64,000 nucleotides of DNA from ENR-C587 sp942493235. GTDB taxonomy: Bacteria; Bacteroidota; Ignavibacteria; Kapaibacteriales; UBA2268. The stretch lies in assembly GCA_942493235.1 (NCBI GenBank), contig OW818676.1, positions 4,030,001 to 4,094,000 on the forward strand, read 5' to 3'. Under the pieces are notes generated by a model. The model was not told where the DNA came from, ran no database searches, and saw only the letters and a list, made by a program, of their open reading frames with translations. Positions 24,378-38,076 of this stretch are shown in pieces. Position numbers and translations under genes: made by a program. The first letter of the stretch is position 1. Each line of letters opens with the position of its first letter.

Positions 24378-26519
24378 TTATTTACTAATCGGTGTTTCCA
24401 AAGTGATAGTAACTATACGGCAATAAAATCTTCCCTCCGGCAGATTATTATCATAAAGCAAAACTCCCTCGCCTATCCCGTTAGCAATAGCATCTGGTCG
24501 TTTGATAAGGGTTTTTACTTCATTAGCACGCTTTTGAGATAGATTTTTGTTATATTCTTCTTCTCCGGTTCCATCGGTATAGCCATTAATTTGAATTGAA
24601 GAGTTCGGCTTGATTCGCTCACTGACTATGTCCATAATCTTTTTATTTTCGCCTTTTATATCAGACTTATCAAATTCAAATAATATTAAGCTAAAATTAT
24701 CAATTTCTTTATCACCAAGATTATTTTTCCTCTTTTCGCTGATTTTAATCTGTTCAACATTTAATGCTTTAATTTTGGAGTTGAATTTTCCGTTCTTCAA
24801 GTCTTCTGTTTTAATTAAATATTCGAGCGGAGCTTCTGATTTGGGTATTGAAATTCTATCGTTACAAATATCCCAATCTATATTTTCTGCAATGCTTTTT
24901 CCATTAAACTCTTTTATTATCTTATTATCTTGCATTATTGAAATATTCCAAGCTTTTAAGCCTGCTTCCGAATTAATTTCCGGTATAAATCTTAACTTTT
25001 TCGGGTATGATACTCTTACTGTATCATTTGCTTTAACCGGTTTTAAAATATTATAATTATCAGTGCTAAGCTCAACTCTTCTGTTTTCAGCCATCTTTTC
25101 AACATCGATTAGCGGTTTAGAAGGGACAGACGGAAGATTACGACTAATCACATTGAGTCTTTTGTCTTCAATATTCCAAATTTTAACAAAATATTCTTTG
25201 ACTGAATTAGCTCTTGCTAATGATAATGTTTTATCTGATTTCTCTGTTTCGTCATCGTTACAGCCGGTAATAGTTAGTTTTGCATTGGGGTATTCTATAA
25301 GCCTTGCTCCGACAATATTTAAGATTTGATAATAAGTCTGCAATGTATTTAGTTCATAAGTTTGTTTCTCGTTAAATTTCTTTGTTTGGCTTGAATTAAT
25401 CTTAGTATATCTATCTGCCAATTGAGACGAATTTTCTTCAAAGAAAATATAATTAAGCAAAGGCTGCAATTTATTTTGTACGAATTCTTCAATTTTTATT
25501 TTACTCTTTAAATCAATCTCCTTATCATCATTACCAATGGCAATAGCAGTAACATCGGCTTCTAATTTATAATCTTTTGCTAAAAATAAAGTATCTGTTC
25601 GTTTTTCGCTGTCTATTGTTAATCGTATATTATCTTTTTCTTTAACATTCGTTGTAATTATCGGTTTTCCAATTACTACTTGATTTTTACTGATATTCGG
25701 ATTTACAATTGAAATAGTATCTATCTGGATATCCTTTTGATATTTGTCAATTATTGGTTCAGCAGGAGCAGGAGAGTACTTTAGTGCTAAACCAAAACGA
25801 AGAGAGCCGGCTTTCCATTTAGTAACCAAGTCATCATCAATAATGTTGGACAGTCCAATAAAATAAAACGCTTCCGGTTCTAAAAGCAAAACTCGGTTTT
25901 CATTTAGTGGGAGTTCATAAGATATACCCACAAACGGGGACATCAAAAATGAACTTGTATTTTTCAATTCGCCAGACAATTGATTTCTAATTTTTGATTC
26001 GGTATCAACTCCGTATTCATCTATAAAAGTACCATTACCGATAATTTTCTCGTATTGAGAATACTCTTTTTTCATCAGTATGGAGAAATCTATTCCCGCA
26101 TTAATAAATATATTTTCTGCCGGCATATACTTAATCATTGGTTCTATTGAGAATGCTTTAAGGGTTGCTTCTATGCTATGCTCAAAACTTCCGGCACTGG
26201 CTACCCCGTTAACTATTACAGTAGTTGGCTCATTCTTGATAAGTTTTGCTGATATATCACTTAATCCTACTCTTACTCCTCCGTAGAATAATTTAGAGAA
26301 TGGGTATTCAAACAGTGCTCCAAAGCTCATGCCGTTACCGTCGCCCGATTCGAATCCAGGTGAACAGTTAGGGCAGTCAGGTAATTTTTTAAAATCGGCA
26401 GAATGATAATTCAAAAGAAAATTCCCGTATATACCGAATTTTAGCCTTAGTGAATCTTCCTGAGAATATAAGCTTAATGATACGAAAAACAGAAAAAGAA
26501 GTAGCAATTTTGTCTTCAT
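24378..26519 (-). CDS. outer-membrane beta-barrel protein with two OmpA-like domains
   Basis: 713 residues from the ATG at 26519 (MKTKLLLLFLF), which has GAGG 8 nt upstream and gives a clean signal peptide ending SLYSQ; an ATG four codons earlier is too near the Shine-Dalgarno. The N-terminal 230 residues look like an eight-stranded porin-type barrel. Two OmpA-like peptidoglycan-binding domains follow: one around 350-490 (FFEENSSQLADRY, ITGCNDDETEKSDKTLSLARANSV, AENRRVEL) and one at the end (FEFDKSDIKGENKKIM, INGYTDGTGEEEYNKNLSQKRANEV). The second has the normal TDxxGxxxxNxxLSxxRA pattern. Anchors the outer membrane to the wall. A double domain is unusual; see findings. Confidence 0.85.
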   Translation of the reverse strand: MKTKLLLLFLFFVSLSLYSQEDSLRLKFGIYGNFLLNYHSADFKKLPDCPNCSPGFESGDGNGMSFGALFEYPFSKLFYGGVRVGLSDISAKLIKNEPTTVIVNGVASAGSFEHSIEATLKAFSIEPMIKYMPAENIFINAGIDFSILMKKEYSQYEKIIGNGTFIDEYGVDTESKIRNQLSGELKNTSSFLMSPFVGISYELPLNENRVLLLEPEAFYFIGLSNIIDDDLVTKWKAGSLRFGLALKYSPAPAEPIIDKYQKDIQIDTISIVNPNISKNQVVIGKPIITTNVKEKDNIRLTIDSEKRTDTLFLAKDYKLEADVTAIAIGNDDKEIDLKSKIKIEEFVQNKLQPLLNYIFFEENSSQLADRYTKINSSQTKKFNEKQTYELNTLQTYYQILNIVGARLIEYPNAKLTITGCNDDETEKSDKTLSLARANSVKEYFVKIWNIEDKRLNVISRNLPSVPSKPLIDVEKMAENRRVELSTDNYNILKPVKANDTVRVSYPKKLRFIPEINSEAGLKAWNISIMQDNKIIKEFNGKSIAENIDWDICNDRISIPKSEAPLEYLIKTEDLKNGKFNSKIKALNVEQIKISEKRKNNLGDKEIDNFSLILFEFDKSDIKGENKKIMDIVSERIKPNSSIQINGYTDGTGEEEYNKNLSQKRANEVKTLIKRPDAIANGIGEGVLLYDNNLPEGRFYCRIVTITLETPISK

Positions 26520-26916
26520 TTCATACCTCAATGTATAAATTCTATTGTTAAATTATTTCGCGTTCAATAATTATCGAGTTTAATACAGTATTATATCTTT
26601 ACTTTTTGAAACAAAATCTTTGTCATCAACCTGTGGCTTTAGCCGCGGGGACATCAAGAATTGTTATGTCATATTTCAAAAAAAGAATTGATATTATTTA
26701 GAAATTATTTCAACATATTTAAATATTAAGTTTTTTTAGATAGTGGAATAATTTAAAAATACAATTTAAATAATTTATTCGCATTTTCAAAATATATTTA
26801 AATATTTATTGTATTTACTTTAATACAAATATATTTTGAAGTACAAAAATAATTTTGAAGTACAAAAATAATAATAATTATTAAACTGAATTATAATATA
26901 TTCTTTATTCTAAAAA
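26520..26916. other. AT-rich intergenic region with palindrome and short direct repeat
   Basis: About 400 bp without a gene. A GC-rich hairpin, CCTGTGGCTTTAGCCGCGGG, lies near 26631-26650 and may be a diverged relative of the CCCCACGC palindrome. TTTTGAAGTACAAAAATAA occurs twice in tandem near 26835-26873. The rest is runs of A and T. No promoter with the right spacing was found. Confidence 0.5.
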
Positions 26917-28212
26917 CTAATAGCCACGATAGTATTTGTCTTTATGGAATGTAAATGGGCAGAATATTTCACCTTCAACTGCTTCGTATAATTCATTTCC
27001 ATCTTTATCAATAAAGTTTATATACGATGTAGATTCGGAATCAACAAATTGTACTTTTGCTTTTCCATTTTTGAATGGAAGTGCATTTGTCCACTTGAAT
27101 TGAGATACTAATTTATTATTAATATTGACATACCCCCATAATAGCCCGGGAACTTCGGTTTCATCAACAGTTTCACCAATTATTGCAACAGGGGCTATAC
27201 CTTCGGTAAATGAAATTACATCTTCGTATATAGGGGGAATTACTAATTCACCGGATTTATCAATAAAACCCCATAAGCAAGGTGGGTCTGAATCTATTCC
27301 ATCGAGTTCGTCTTCATATTTTGCAAAACCAACCGCTGCATACCCTTCTGAAAATGGCATACAGTCATCAAATATTGGTTCAATAATAATATCACCCTTT
27401 TTGTTGATATATCCCCATTTTGGTATACTGCCTGAGTCGGGCATAATTAATACATTTGCTAATCCGGAACTAAATCTATACGCCGCTAAATACTTAGGAG
27501 CAATTACATAATTTCCGCTTTTGTCTATGTACCCCCATTTATTTATCGGAATACCATACGAATCTGTATCGTTAGTTACTACAGATACAGCAGCTAATCC
27601 TTCTGAAAAGTGAGAGGCAGATTCAAATTGAGCCGGAATTATCATATTTGCTCTTTTATTTAAATAACCCCATTTCAATAAGGGATTTCCTTCAGTATCA
27701 GTTTCTTTTACATAAGTAAGAGTTGGTGCCAATTGTTCCTTAAAACCTACAGATAGTACATAATTAGGTCTGACTGCATTTTTACCGTTAATATCTACAT
27801 AACCCCATATATAATTCCAGTAATTATCTTCATCGGTTGACTTACCAATTGGTAGAAATCCTTCTGAAAATATTCCGTCTAACATATTTGGATATGCTCG
27901 GAAGTCTTCTTCAATAGGACATAGTGCTGTAGCCTGCATAATCTTTTTTATTAATTTTCCATTTACATCCCATAGAAATAAGTCTCCATCGTAATTCAAA
28001 GTAATACCGATACTGTCGGCATAGTCAAATGCAATATCATATTCAGGTTTTACTAAGGTATCGCCAAACATATTTTTAAATCCGTACTTTTCAATATTTT
28101 GACCTTCATCAAAAACAGAAAATATAATAATCTCGTCTTGAGAATATATTTTCAAGCTACCTATTATTATATTTACTATTATTAGAAAAGGAAATATAAA
28201 TATATTTTTCAT
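26917..28212 (-). CDS. exported WG-repeat protein
   Basis: 431 residues with a signal peptide (1-25, ending KIYSQ). About eight WG (KWG) repeats of 45-65 residues follow; the clearest read WGYVDINGKNAVRP, WGYLNKRANMIIP, WGYIDKSGNYVIAP, WGYINKKGDIIIEP, WGFIDKSGELVIPP and WGYVNINNKLVSQ, each followed by an FxEGLAxV phrase. The first two are degenerate. Such proteins are beta-rich, periplasmic or surface-located, and of unknown function in Bacteroidota and Leptospira. No partner gene is adjacent. Confidence 0.85.
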   Translation of the reverse strand: MKNIFIFPFLIIVNIIIGSLKIYSQDEIIIFSVFDEGQNIEKYGFKNMFGDTLVKPEYDIAFDYADSIGITLNYDGDLFLWDVNGKLIKKIMQATALCPIEEDFRAYPNMLDGIFSEGFLPIGKSTDEDNYWNYIWGYVDINGKNAVRPNYVLSVGFKEQLAPTLTYVKETDTEGNPLLKWGYLNKRANMIIPAQFESASHFSEGLAAVSVVTNDTDSYGIPINKWGYIDKSGNYVIAPKYLAAYRFSSGLANVLIMPDSGSIPKWGYINKKGDIIIEPIFDDCMPFSEGYAAVGFAKYEDELDGIDSDPPCLWGFIDKSGELVIPPIYEDVISFTEGIAPVAIIGETVDETEVPGLLWGYVNINNKLVSQFKWTNALPFKNGKAKVQFVDSESTSYINFIDKDGNELYEAVEGEIFCPFTFHKDKYYRGY

Positions 28213-28354
28213 TCTTTTTTTCTGTAATATTTAACCAAAATACATTTCAATTCAAGCAATTTTTGAACCAAAATAGTTATTCAAATTAGCAAATATATTC
28301 ATATATTAAAAGTATTTTTATTTGTAGTTCGATACATTTGACTTAATTAGCAGA

Positions 28355-28723
28355 TTATTTTTGTTCACGATTGTGGTAGCTGAGATAGAATTCTATGAAA
28401 ATCAAATTTAAATAAGAAACTAATTTGACTATATTGATCATAGTTATATAGGGCTTAGTTTCAATATTGATTATCAGTAAAGCAGTTCCGGCAATAAATA
28501 GAATGGATATTATTATTTTATTCAATATTTCATATTTATAAACATCAGTTATTTGTTTTATCTTATATAATGCTAAAATACTAATGCAAAGGGCGACATA
28601 AGCTTCGATAATATGTAATATTACACTTTTGTTTTCAACAGCAAAAAGTAAATATGCCAGAGTAGCTACTAATATAATTTCAATTATATTTGCTATGATT
28701 TTTATTTTATTTGCTGCTATCAT
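28355..28723 (-). CDS. small hypothetical membrane protein
   Basis: 122 residues, not recognised. Four hydrophobic segments (about 7-27, 33-52, 67-84 and 92-114) with short polar links predict a four-helix inner-membrane protein. A weak Shine-Dalgarno (GAAAGAG) precedes the ATG. It lies between the WG-repeat gene and the 5S rRNA terminator. It could be a lineage-specific protein; no motif suggests a job. Confidence 0.55.
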   Translation of the reverse strand: MIAANKIKIIANIIEIILVATLAYLLFAVENKSVILHIIEAYVALCISILALYKIKQITDVYKYEILNKIIISILFIAGTALLIINIETKPYITMINIVKLVSYLNLIFIEFYLSYHNREQK

Positions 28724-28827
28724 AACTCTTTCTAATGTTTCTTTATCTACAATACAAATTTAATAAATTCTTTTCACTTTTTATCTGTATATTTTACTAA
28801 ATATGAGTTATGGGTATAAACGCAAAC

Positions 28828-28851
28828 AGCCCGTCAAAGAATGACGGGCTG
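28828..28851 (-). terminator. terminator of the rRNA operon
   Basis: On the minus strand CAGCCCGTCA, TTCT, TTGACGGGCTG form a near-perfect stem of ten pairs, followed by a TTTGCGTTT tract. It is 15 bp after the end of 5S rRNA. Confidence 0.88.
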
Positions 28852-28865
28852 AATGATTATAGATA

Positions 28866-28983
<118 letters not shown>

Positions 28984-29124
28984 AAAAGCTTTAATTGTAG
29001 TTAATAGGGACGGAATGAAAACAAGATTTAAAGATATAATATGATGATGAGTATTACAATAGATTTACCGGGCTATGAAGAAGGTGCCGTGACAAATTAT
29101 AATGTCTATGAAAGCCTAAAAAAT

Positions 29125-31930
<2,806 letters not shown>

Positions 31931-32384
31931 CAAAAATATTTTAGGTTTTCATATACTAATTTGCCACGTCTTTCTTCATGGCTCGGTAAATCTTTATAAT
32001 TTACGCATCATATTATTTTGTGATCTTGTTTTCCGTCTGATTTTTCTCAATCAGACCATACCTATTGTCAATGTACTTGATTTATGCCTTATCAGCTTTT
32101 CATAATCTACTATTATATATTTCTATTTATAGTCCATTACTGCCGATTTTTTATAAATCCCTGTATCTTACGATACTATTTCAAATTTTTATCATTTAGA
32201 CTTTAATCTATTGAAGATTATCTATTTGATATTATTAATTAATTACTTACTTACCATAATTTATACTTTTCATATATTTCATAGTCAGCAATATTAATTC
32301 TCTAATAATTTCAAACTTTTAATTTCTTGTCTCTTTTAATTTCAAATTTTATTTAAAATTTAAATTTTCAAATTAGTTTTCCTG
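31931..32384. other. 16S-23S spacer, tRNA-Ala to 23S part
   Basis: 454 bp of AT-rich spacer transcribed on the minus strand between tRNA-Ala and 23S. No gene is seen. It should pair partly with the sequence after 23S to form the RNase III processing stem, but I did not resolve the pairing. Confidence 0.6.
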
Positions 32385-32457
32385 TGGATCCAAGGAGGAT
32401 CGAACTCCTAACCTCCGGCTTGCAAAGCCGGCGCTCTCCCAGTTGAGCTATGGACCC
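32385..32457 (-). tRNA. tRNA-Ala (anticodon TGC)
   Basis: 73 nt. The acceptor GGGTCCA pairs with TGGATCC; D arm GCTC...GAGC; anticodon arm CCGGCTTTGCAAGCCGG with TGC in the loop; T arm AGGAGTTCGATCCTCCT. CCA is not encoded. The second spacer tRNA of the rRNA operon. Confidence 0.96.
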
Positions 32458-32484
32458 TATTATAGTTTCCGTGCAGCCTACCGG

Positions 32485-32559
<75 letters not shown>

Positions 32560-32687
32560 ATTCTTTCGAATGTCAAAACGCATTCTCTAAAAATAGGGAA
32601 CATTAAGAATTAGGATACAATTTTCTTGAGCTTGTCATCATTATTATTACATTTACACTGTAACTTATCAACTCTCCTTTGTATCTC

Positions 32688-34178
<1,491 letters not shown>

Positions 34179-34302
34179 TATATATTCTTATTTTTATTTC
34201 AAATTAATACAGAGTTGACCCAATGACTTTTTTTATCTCTAAAATTACTCTCGAAAATTGACAGGTTTGTCGTTGTATCTTTATTTTCTTATATGCTCCC
34301 TG

Positions 34303-34314
34303 TTTTCAAAGAAC
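34303..34314 (-). promoter_or_regulatory. boxA-like antitermination site in the rRNA leader
   Basis: On the minus strand GTTCTTTGAAAA, followed by CAG, about 125 nt upstream of 16S. This matches the rRNA leader boxA, which loads NusB-NusE for antitermination in many bacteria. It is downstream of all four predicted promoters. Confidence 0.6.
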
Positions 34315-34476
34315 TATCCCAGTTCCGATTTCGCTACTTAAGCGAACTTCCTATTCTATTCAATTCTTTCAATCAATTCAAGCTTTTGTATTTTCAGTTT
34401 GCTTCTTTTAATTTCTTGAAATTAATTTCTTAAACCTATCTTCTTTTTGCTTGCCCTTGCCGTTAAACAAGGAATT

Positions 34477-34507
34477 CAAATCTAATACTTTTTTTTGTTC
34501 TGTGCAA
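34477..34507 (-). promoter_or_regulatory. rRNA promoter P1 (proximal)
   Basis: On the minus strand TTG (34507-34505), a 20-nt spacer with an A8 tract, then TAGATTTG (34484-34477). A hairpin CCTTG...CAAGG (34455-34472) begins four nt after the -7 box. About 300 bp from 16S. Confidence 0.8.
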
Positions 34508-34598
34508 GAACTTTTTTTTATTTTTTGAAGTTTTTTTAAATTTCTTTATCTTTTCTTCATATCTTATTTTTGCTCTTGCTCCGCTCCGTAGCGGGTTA

Positions 34599-34629
34599 CA
34601 AACTTAATTCTTTTTTTCAACTTGTGCAA
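34599..34629 (-). promoter_or_regulatory. rRNA promoter P2
   Basis: TTG (34629-34627), 20-nt spacer with an A7 tract, TAAGTTTG (34606-34599). A perfect hairpin CCGCT-ACGG-AGCGG (34581-34594) begins four nt after the -7 box. Confidence 0.8.
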
Positions 34630-34718
34630 GTGTTTTTTTTGATTCTTTGAAGTTTTTTTAAATCTCTTTAAATTCTCTCCCGTCCTCGCTTACTCTTGCC
34701 CCACTTCGTAGCGGGTTA

Positions 34719-34749
34719 CAAACTTAATCATTTTTTCAATTCCCTGCAA
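34719..34749 (-). promoter_or_regulatory. rRNA promoter P3
   Basis: TTG (34749-34747), 20-nt spacer with an A6 tract, TAAGTTTG (34726-34719). A hairpin CCCGCT-ACGA-AGTGGG (34700-34715, one G-U pair) begins three nt after the -7 box. Confidence 0.8.
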
Positions 34750-34871
34750 GTCTTTTTTTTAGGTTTTTAAAAAAAAGATTTTTTTCTTTTTTCCCCTATC
34801 CGCTTGTTTGCTATCTTCGCAGGTTTCAATCTCTCTTCTTCTCTTAACGTTTCCGCTCTCAAAAGAGAATT

Positions 34872-34902
34872 CAAACTTAATCCTTTTTTTTCGTTTTTCC
34901 AA
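34872..34902 (-). promoter_or_regulatory. rRNA promoter P4 (distal)
   Basis: TTG (34902-34900), 20-nt spacer with an A8 tract, TAAGTTTG (34879-34872). A small hairpin CTCT-TTTG-AGAG (34856-34867) begins four nt after the -7 box. Confidence 0.75.
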
Positions 34903-35371
34903 ATCTTTTTTTTCTTTCCTCTCCCTTTTTTTTCTGACGGGAGATATTATTCAAAATCTTTAATTGGTATTACATTGAATAACAAGCATATATAATCTAA
35001 TACCAAGAAAATAATATTTACAATTTATTTTTGTTAAATTTTGTTTCTCTCCTTAACAAATAATCAACAGTGAGCAATACTATAAGCAGTAGTCTAAAAT
35101 CATTTCCTATTTAAACTCAAATTCTATTTATACTATTAAATGTATTTCTTTTCGTCCACTTGGCTATATCAGCTGCCGATGTTGAATATATTATTTCAAA
35201 TTGAATGTGATTAAACCTCTACAAAGCTTAATATTATCTTTTACTACTATCCGGAATATGCAAATTTCTATATTCTTATTATTCTATTAGGTAACCCAAT
35301 ACAGTAGAAGCCTTACAAAAACTTATGATTGAAGCGTTTTTCAACTAATAACAATTACTTAAAGTCTTTGA
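34903..35371. other. AT-rich region upstream of the rRNA promoters
   Basis: No gene is supported. Poly-T/poly-A tracts directly upstream of P4 (34905-34930) could act as an UP-like element. The remainder is AT-rich without repeats that I could match elsewhere. Confidence 0.4.
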
Positions 35372-35499
35372 TGAGACTGTCTAAAATTTGACATTCTGAA
35401 CGAAGTGAAGAATCAAGATAAAGCTAAATGTTGATAATTCTGGATTCTTCGTTACACTCAGAATGGCGATTTAGAAATATTATTTTTTTAGACAACCTC
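35372..35499. repeat. MITE-like palindromic repeat, copy 2
   Basis: 128-bp copy of the element at 45-171. Left end TGAGACTGTCTAAA, right end TTTAGACAACCTCA, 12 of 14 complementary. The internal arms CATTCTGAACGAAGTGAAGA and GGATTCTTCGTTACACTCAG are nearly identical to copy 1. It sits between the rRNA promoters and the hppA terminator. Confidence 0.75.
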
Positions 35500-35591
35500 A
35501 TGATAGATATTATGTTTGATTTTCTAATCTTTCATGTATTGCAATGTTAATATTATTAAAGGGGCTTTTAGTTCAATACTTTACTAAATAT

Positions 35592-35622
35592 AAAAAAGCC
35601 CTTCTTAATCAAAAAAAGGGCT
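35592..35622 (-). terminator. terminator of hppA
   Basis: On the minus strand AGCCCTT and AAGGGCT form the stem, followed by a run of six T residues. It lies 20 bp after the hppA stop. Confidence 0.85.
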
Positions 35623-35643
35623 AATTTAAAAATCAAATATTAA

Positions 35644-38076
35644 TTACGATTTCTGTGGTATTCTCATATTGTAGAATGACCGATAAACGAACACTAATGC
35701 TGTAAGCAAGAAGAACCCGCCTATATACGGTGCTATGCTCAAAAATGATGGTTCAATCGCAATTTCCATAGCAAGCAAGCCAAATAAAGTTGTGAATTTA
35801 ATTATCGGGTTTAATGATACCGATGAAGTATCTTTAAACGGGTCGCCGACCGTATCGCCGATTACGGTTGCATCGTGTAGCGGAGTCCCCTTCTCTTTAA
35901 GCTCTACTTCTACTATTTTCTTAGCATTATCCCAGCAACCGCCGGCATTAGCCATAAATATTGCTTGATACAATCCGAATACTGCTATTGAAATCAAATA
36001 ACTGATAAAGAAAGCCGCCGGCATTGGATTTGCTCTATCCGAAGCGGAGAAAAATGCGAATGCTAAAGCAAAAGAGAATATCGCAATAAATATATTAAAC
36101 ATTCCCTTTTGTGCATATTGAGTACAAATTTTCACAACTTCTTTGGAATTCTCTGTTGAAGCTTTTTTATCGTGATTTGCCGATATATCAATATGCTCTT
36201 TAATAAACTCAACTGCTTTATATGCACCGGTAGTTACAGCCTGCATTGATGCACCGCTAAACCAGAAGATAACTGCTCCGCCGGACATAAAGCCTAAAAT
36301 CGTATATGGATTTAATAGATTTAAAAATGTCTCGGGTGCTACCCCAAAAGCATCTTTCAAAACTAATATCAACGAGAATATCATAGTAGTGGCTCCGACT
36401 ACTGCCGTACCAATTAAAACAGGCTTAGATGTAGCTTTAAATGTATTCCCTGCTCCATCATTTGCCTCTAAGTAATATTTTGCTTTTTCAAAATTAGGTT
36501 TAAATCCGAATTCTTTTTCAATTACATTATCAACATCATCAACTTCTTCAATTAATGATAATTCGTATATTGATTGAGCATTATCAGTTACCGGACCATA
36601 GCTGTCAACAGCAATAGTTACCGGTCCCATACCCAAAAATCCGAACGCAACTAATCCAAAAGCAAATATTGTCTCATAGCTCATGAAATTACTCAGCCCG
36701 TAAGTAGAGGCTATATACGCCATAAACATTAATACTACAAATACCATTCCTATCCAGAATGCACTAAAATTACCTGCGGCAAGACCGGACAATATTGTCA
36801 ATGATGGTCCGCCCTCTCGTGAAGCAATTACTACTTCTTTAGTGTGGCGGGCTTTAGTGCTGGTAAATATTTTAGTAAATTCCGGAATCAATGCTGCTCC
36901 AAGTGTTCCGCAACTGATTATTATTGAAAGTACTATCCATACATTTGAAGCTTCTCCGCTTGAAACCGTGATACCTCCCAATTGCCAATAACTGATAGCA
37001 AAAGTAACAGCTATAGATAGTATTGATGTAATCCAAATTAATGATGTAAGTGGAACTTCAAAGTCAAGATCATCGGCATTACTATACCTTATCTTGCTGA
37101 TAAACCCGTTAATCCAGAAAGCACAAAGTGAAGTGATAATCATAGCGATTCTCATAACAAAAATCCAGGTGATTAATTCAGCTTGAAATTGCGGAAATAC
37201 TCCTAATGCTATAAAGCTGATTAATGCAACCCCTGTAACGCCGTAAGTTTCAAATCCATCAGCTGTCGGACCTACACTGTCTCCGGCATTATCGCCGGTA
37301 CAGTCTGCTATCACGCCGGGATTACTCGGGTCGTCTTCTTTTAATTTGAAAACGATTTTCATTAAATCCGCACCGATGTCTGCAATTTTTGTAAATATAC
37401 CGCCGGCAATTCTTAATGCCGATGCACCGAGAGATTCACCGATTGCAAAACCGATGAAGCAATATCCGGCATAAGCCCTATCAATAAACAATAGAATAAT
37501 TAGCATCATTATTAATTCAACACAAATCAATAATACACCAATACTCATTCCTGCTTGTAATGGAATATTTAATAATTTAAGTGGTTTTTTCTCTAGAGAT
37601 GCAAATGCCATTCTACTATTGGCGAGGGTGTTAACTCTAATACCAAACCATGCTACACCATAAGAACCAAGAATTCCGACTACCGACCAGCCCAATATTA
37701 TTGCAACTTCGCCAATGCCCATGTGCCTCAAAAATCCAAAGTAAAATGCTATACATGCACCTATCAGCACTTCAAGTAAGATAATGAACTTGCCCTGCTG
37801 CAATAAATATGTTTTAGCTGTTTGAAAAATCAATTCCGATACTTCAAGCATAGACTTATATGCTTTCATTTTCTTTAGATGCAAATATTCATAGACACCG
37901 AATCCCATACCGAGCACACATATTATCAAACCTATCTTTAATAATAGACTCTGCTCTGGTAATAAATCGGGAATTCTTAGCTGAGATTCATCAGCAAGCA
38001 AATTAACACCCGAAAACAGCATTATAGGCAGTGTTAATAATAATTTTTTTAATAGTCCCTTAAATCGTTCATTCAT
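35644..38076 (-). CDS. hppA: membrane-bound proton-translocating pyrophosphatase
   Basis: 810 residues, about 16 membrane helices. Couples pyrophosphate hydrolysis to ion pumping. Substrate and metal motifs: GGIFTKIADIGADL, EDDPSNPGVIADCTGDNAGD, a C-terminal GGCWDNAKKIVE, and DTVGDPFKDTSSVSLNP. The position that separates potassium-dependent (Ala) from independent (Lys) enzymes reads GNTFKAT, so a K+-independent H+ pump is predicted. The N-terminus has an extra hydrophobic stretch (PIMLFSGVNLLA) that might be a signal or first helix. Longer than the usual 670-770 residues. Monocistronic with its own terminator. It would recycle pyrophosphate from biosynthesis into ion-motive force. Confidence 0.95.
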   Translation of the reverse strand: MNERFKGLLKKLLLTLPIMLFSGVNLLADESQLRIPDLLPEQSLLLKIGLIICVLGMGFGVYEYLHLKKMKAYKSMLEVSELIFQTAKTYLLQQGKFIILLEVLIGACIAFYFGFLRHMGIGEVAIILGWSVVGILGSYGVAWFGIRVNTLANSRMAFASLEKKPLKLLNIPLQAGMSIGVLLICVELIMMLIILLFIDRAYAGYCFIGFAIGESLGASALRIAGGIFTKIADIGADLMKIVFKLKEDDPSNPGVIADCTGDNAGDSVGPTADGFETYGVTGVALISFIALGVFPQFQAELITWIFVMRIAMIITSLCAFWINGFISKIRYSNADDLDFEVPLTSLIWITSILSIAVTFAISYWQLGGITVSSGEASNVWIVLSIIISCGTLGAALIPEFTKIFTSTKARHTKEVVIASREGGPSLTILSGLAAGNFSAFWIGMVFVVLMFMAYIASTYGLSNFMSYETIFAFGLVAFGFLGMGPVTIAVDSYGPVTDNAQSIYELSLIEEVDDVDNVIEKEFGFKPNFEKAKYYLEANDGAGNTFKATSKPVLIGTAVVGATTMIFSLILVLKDAFGVAPETFLNLLNPYTILGFMSGGAVIFWFSGASMQAVTTGAYKAVEFIKEHIDISANHDKKASTENSKEVVKICTQYAQKGMFNIFIAIFSFALAFAFFSASDRANPMPAAFFISYLISIAVFGLYQAIFMANAGGCWDNAKKIVEVELKEKGTPLHDATVIGDTVGDPFKDTSSVSLNPIIKFTTLFGLLAMEIAIEPSFLSIAPYIGGFFLLTALVFVYRSFYNMRIPQKS

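Noticed and set aside
34804..34995. Plus-strand 63-codon frame upstream of the rRNA promoters
   Set aside because: It is read from the complement of poly-A tracts and overlaps promoter P4; poly-Phe composition.
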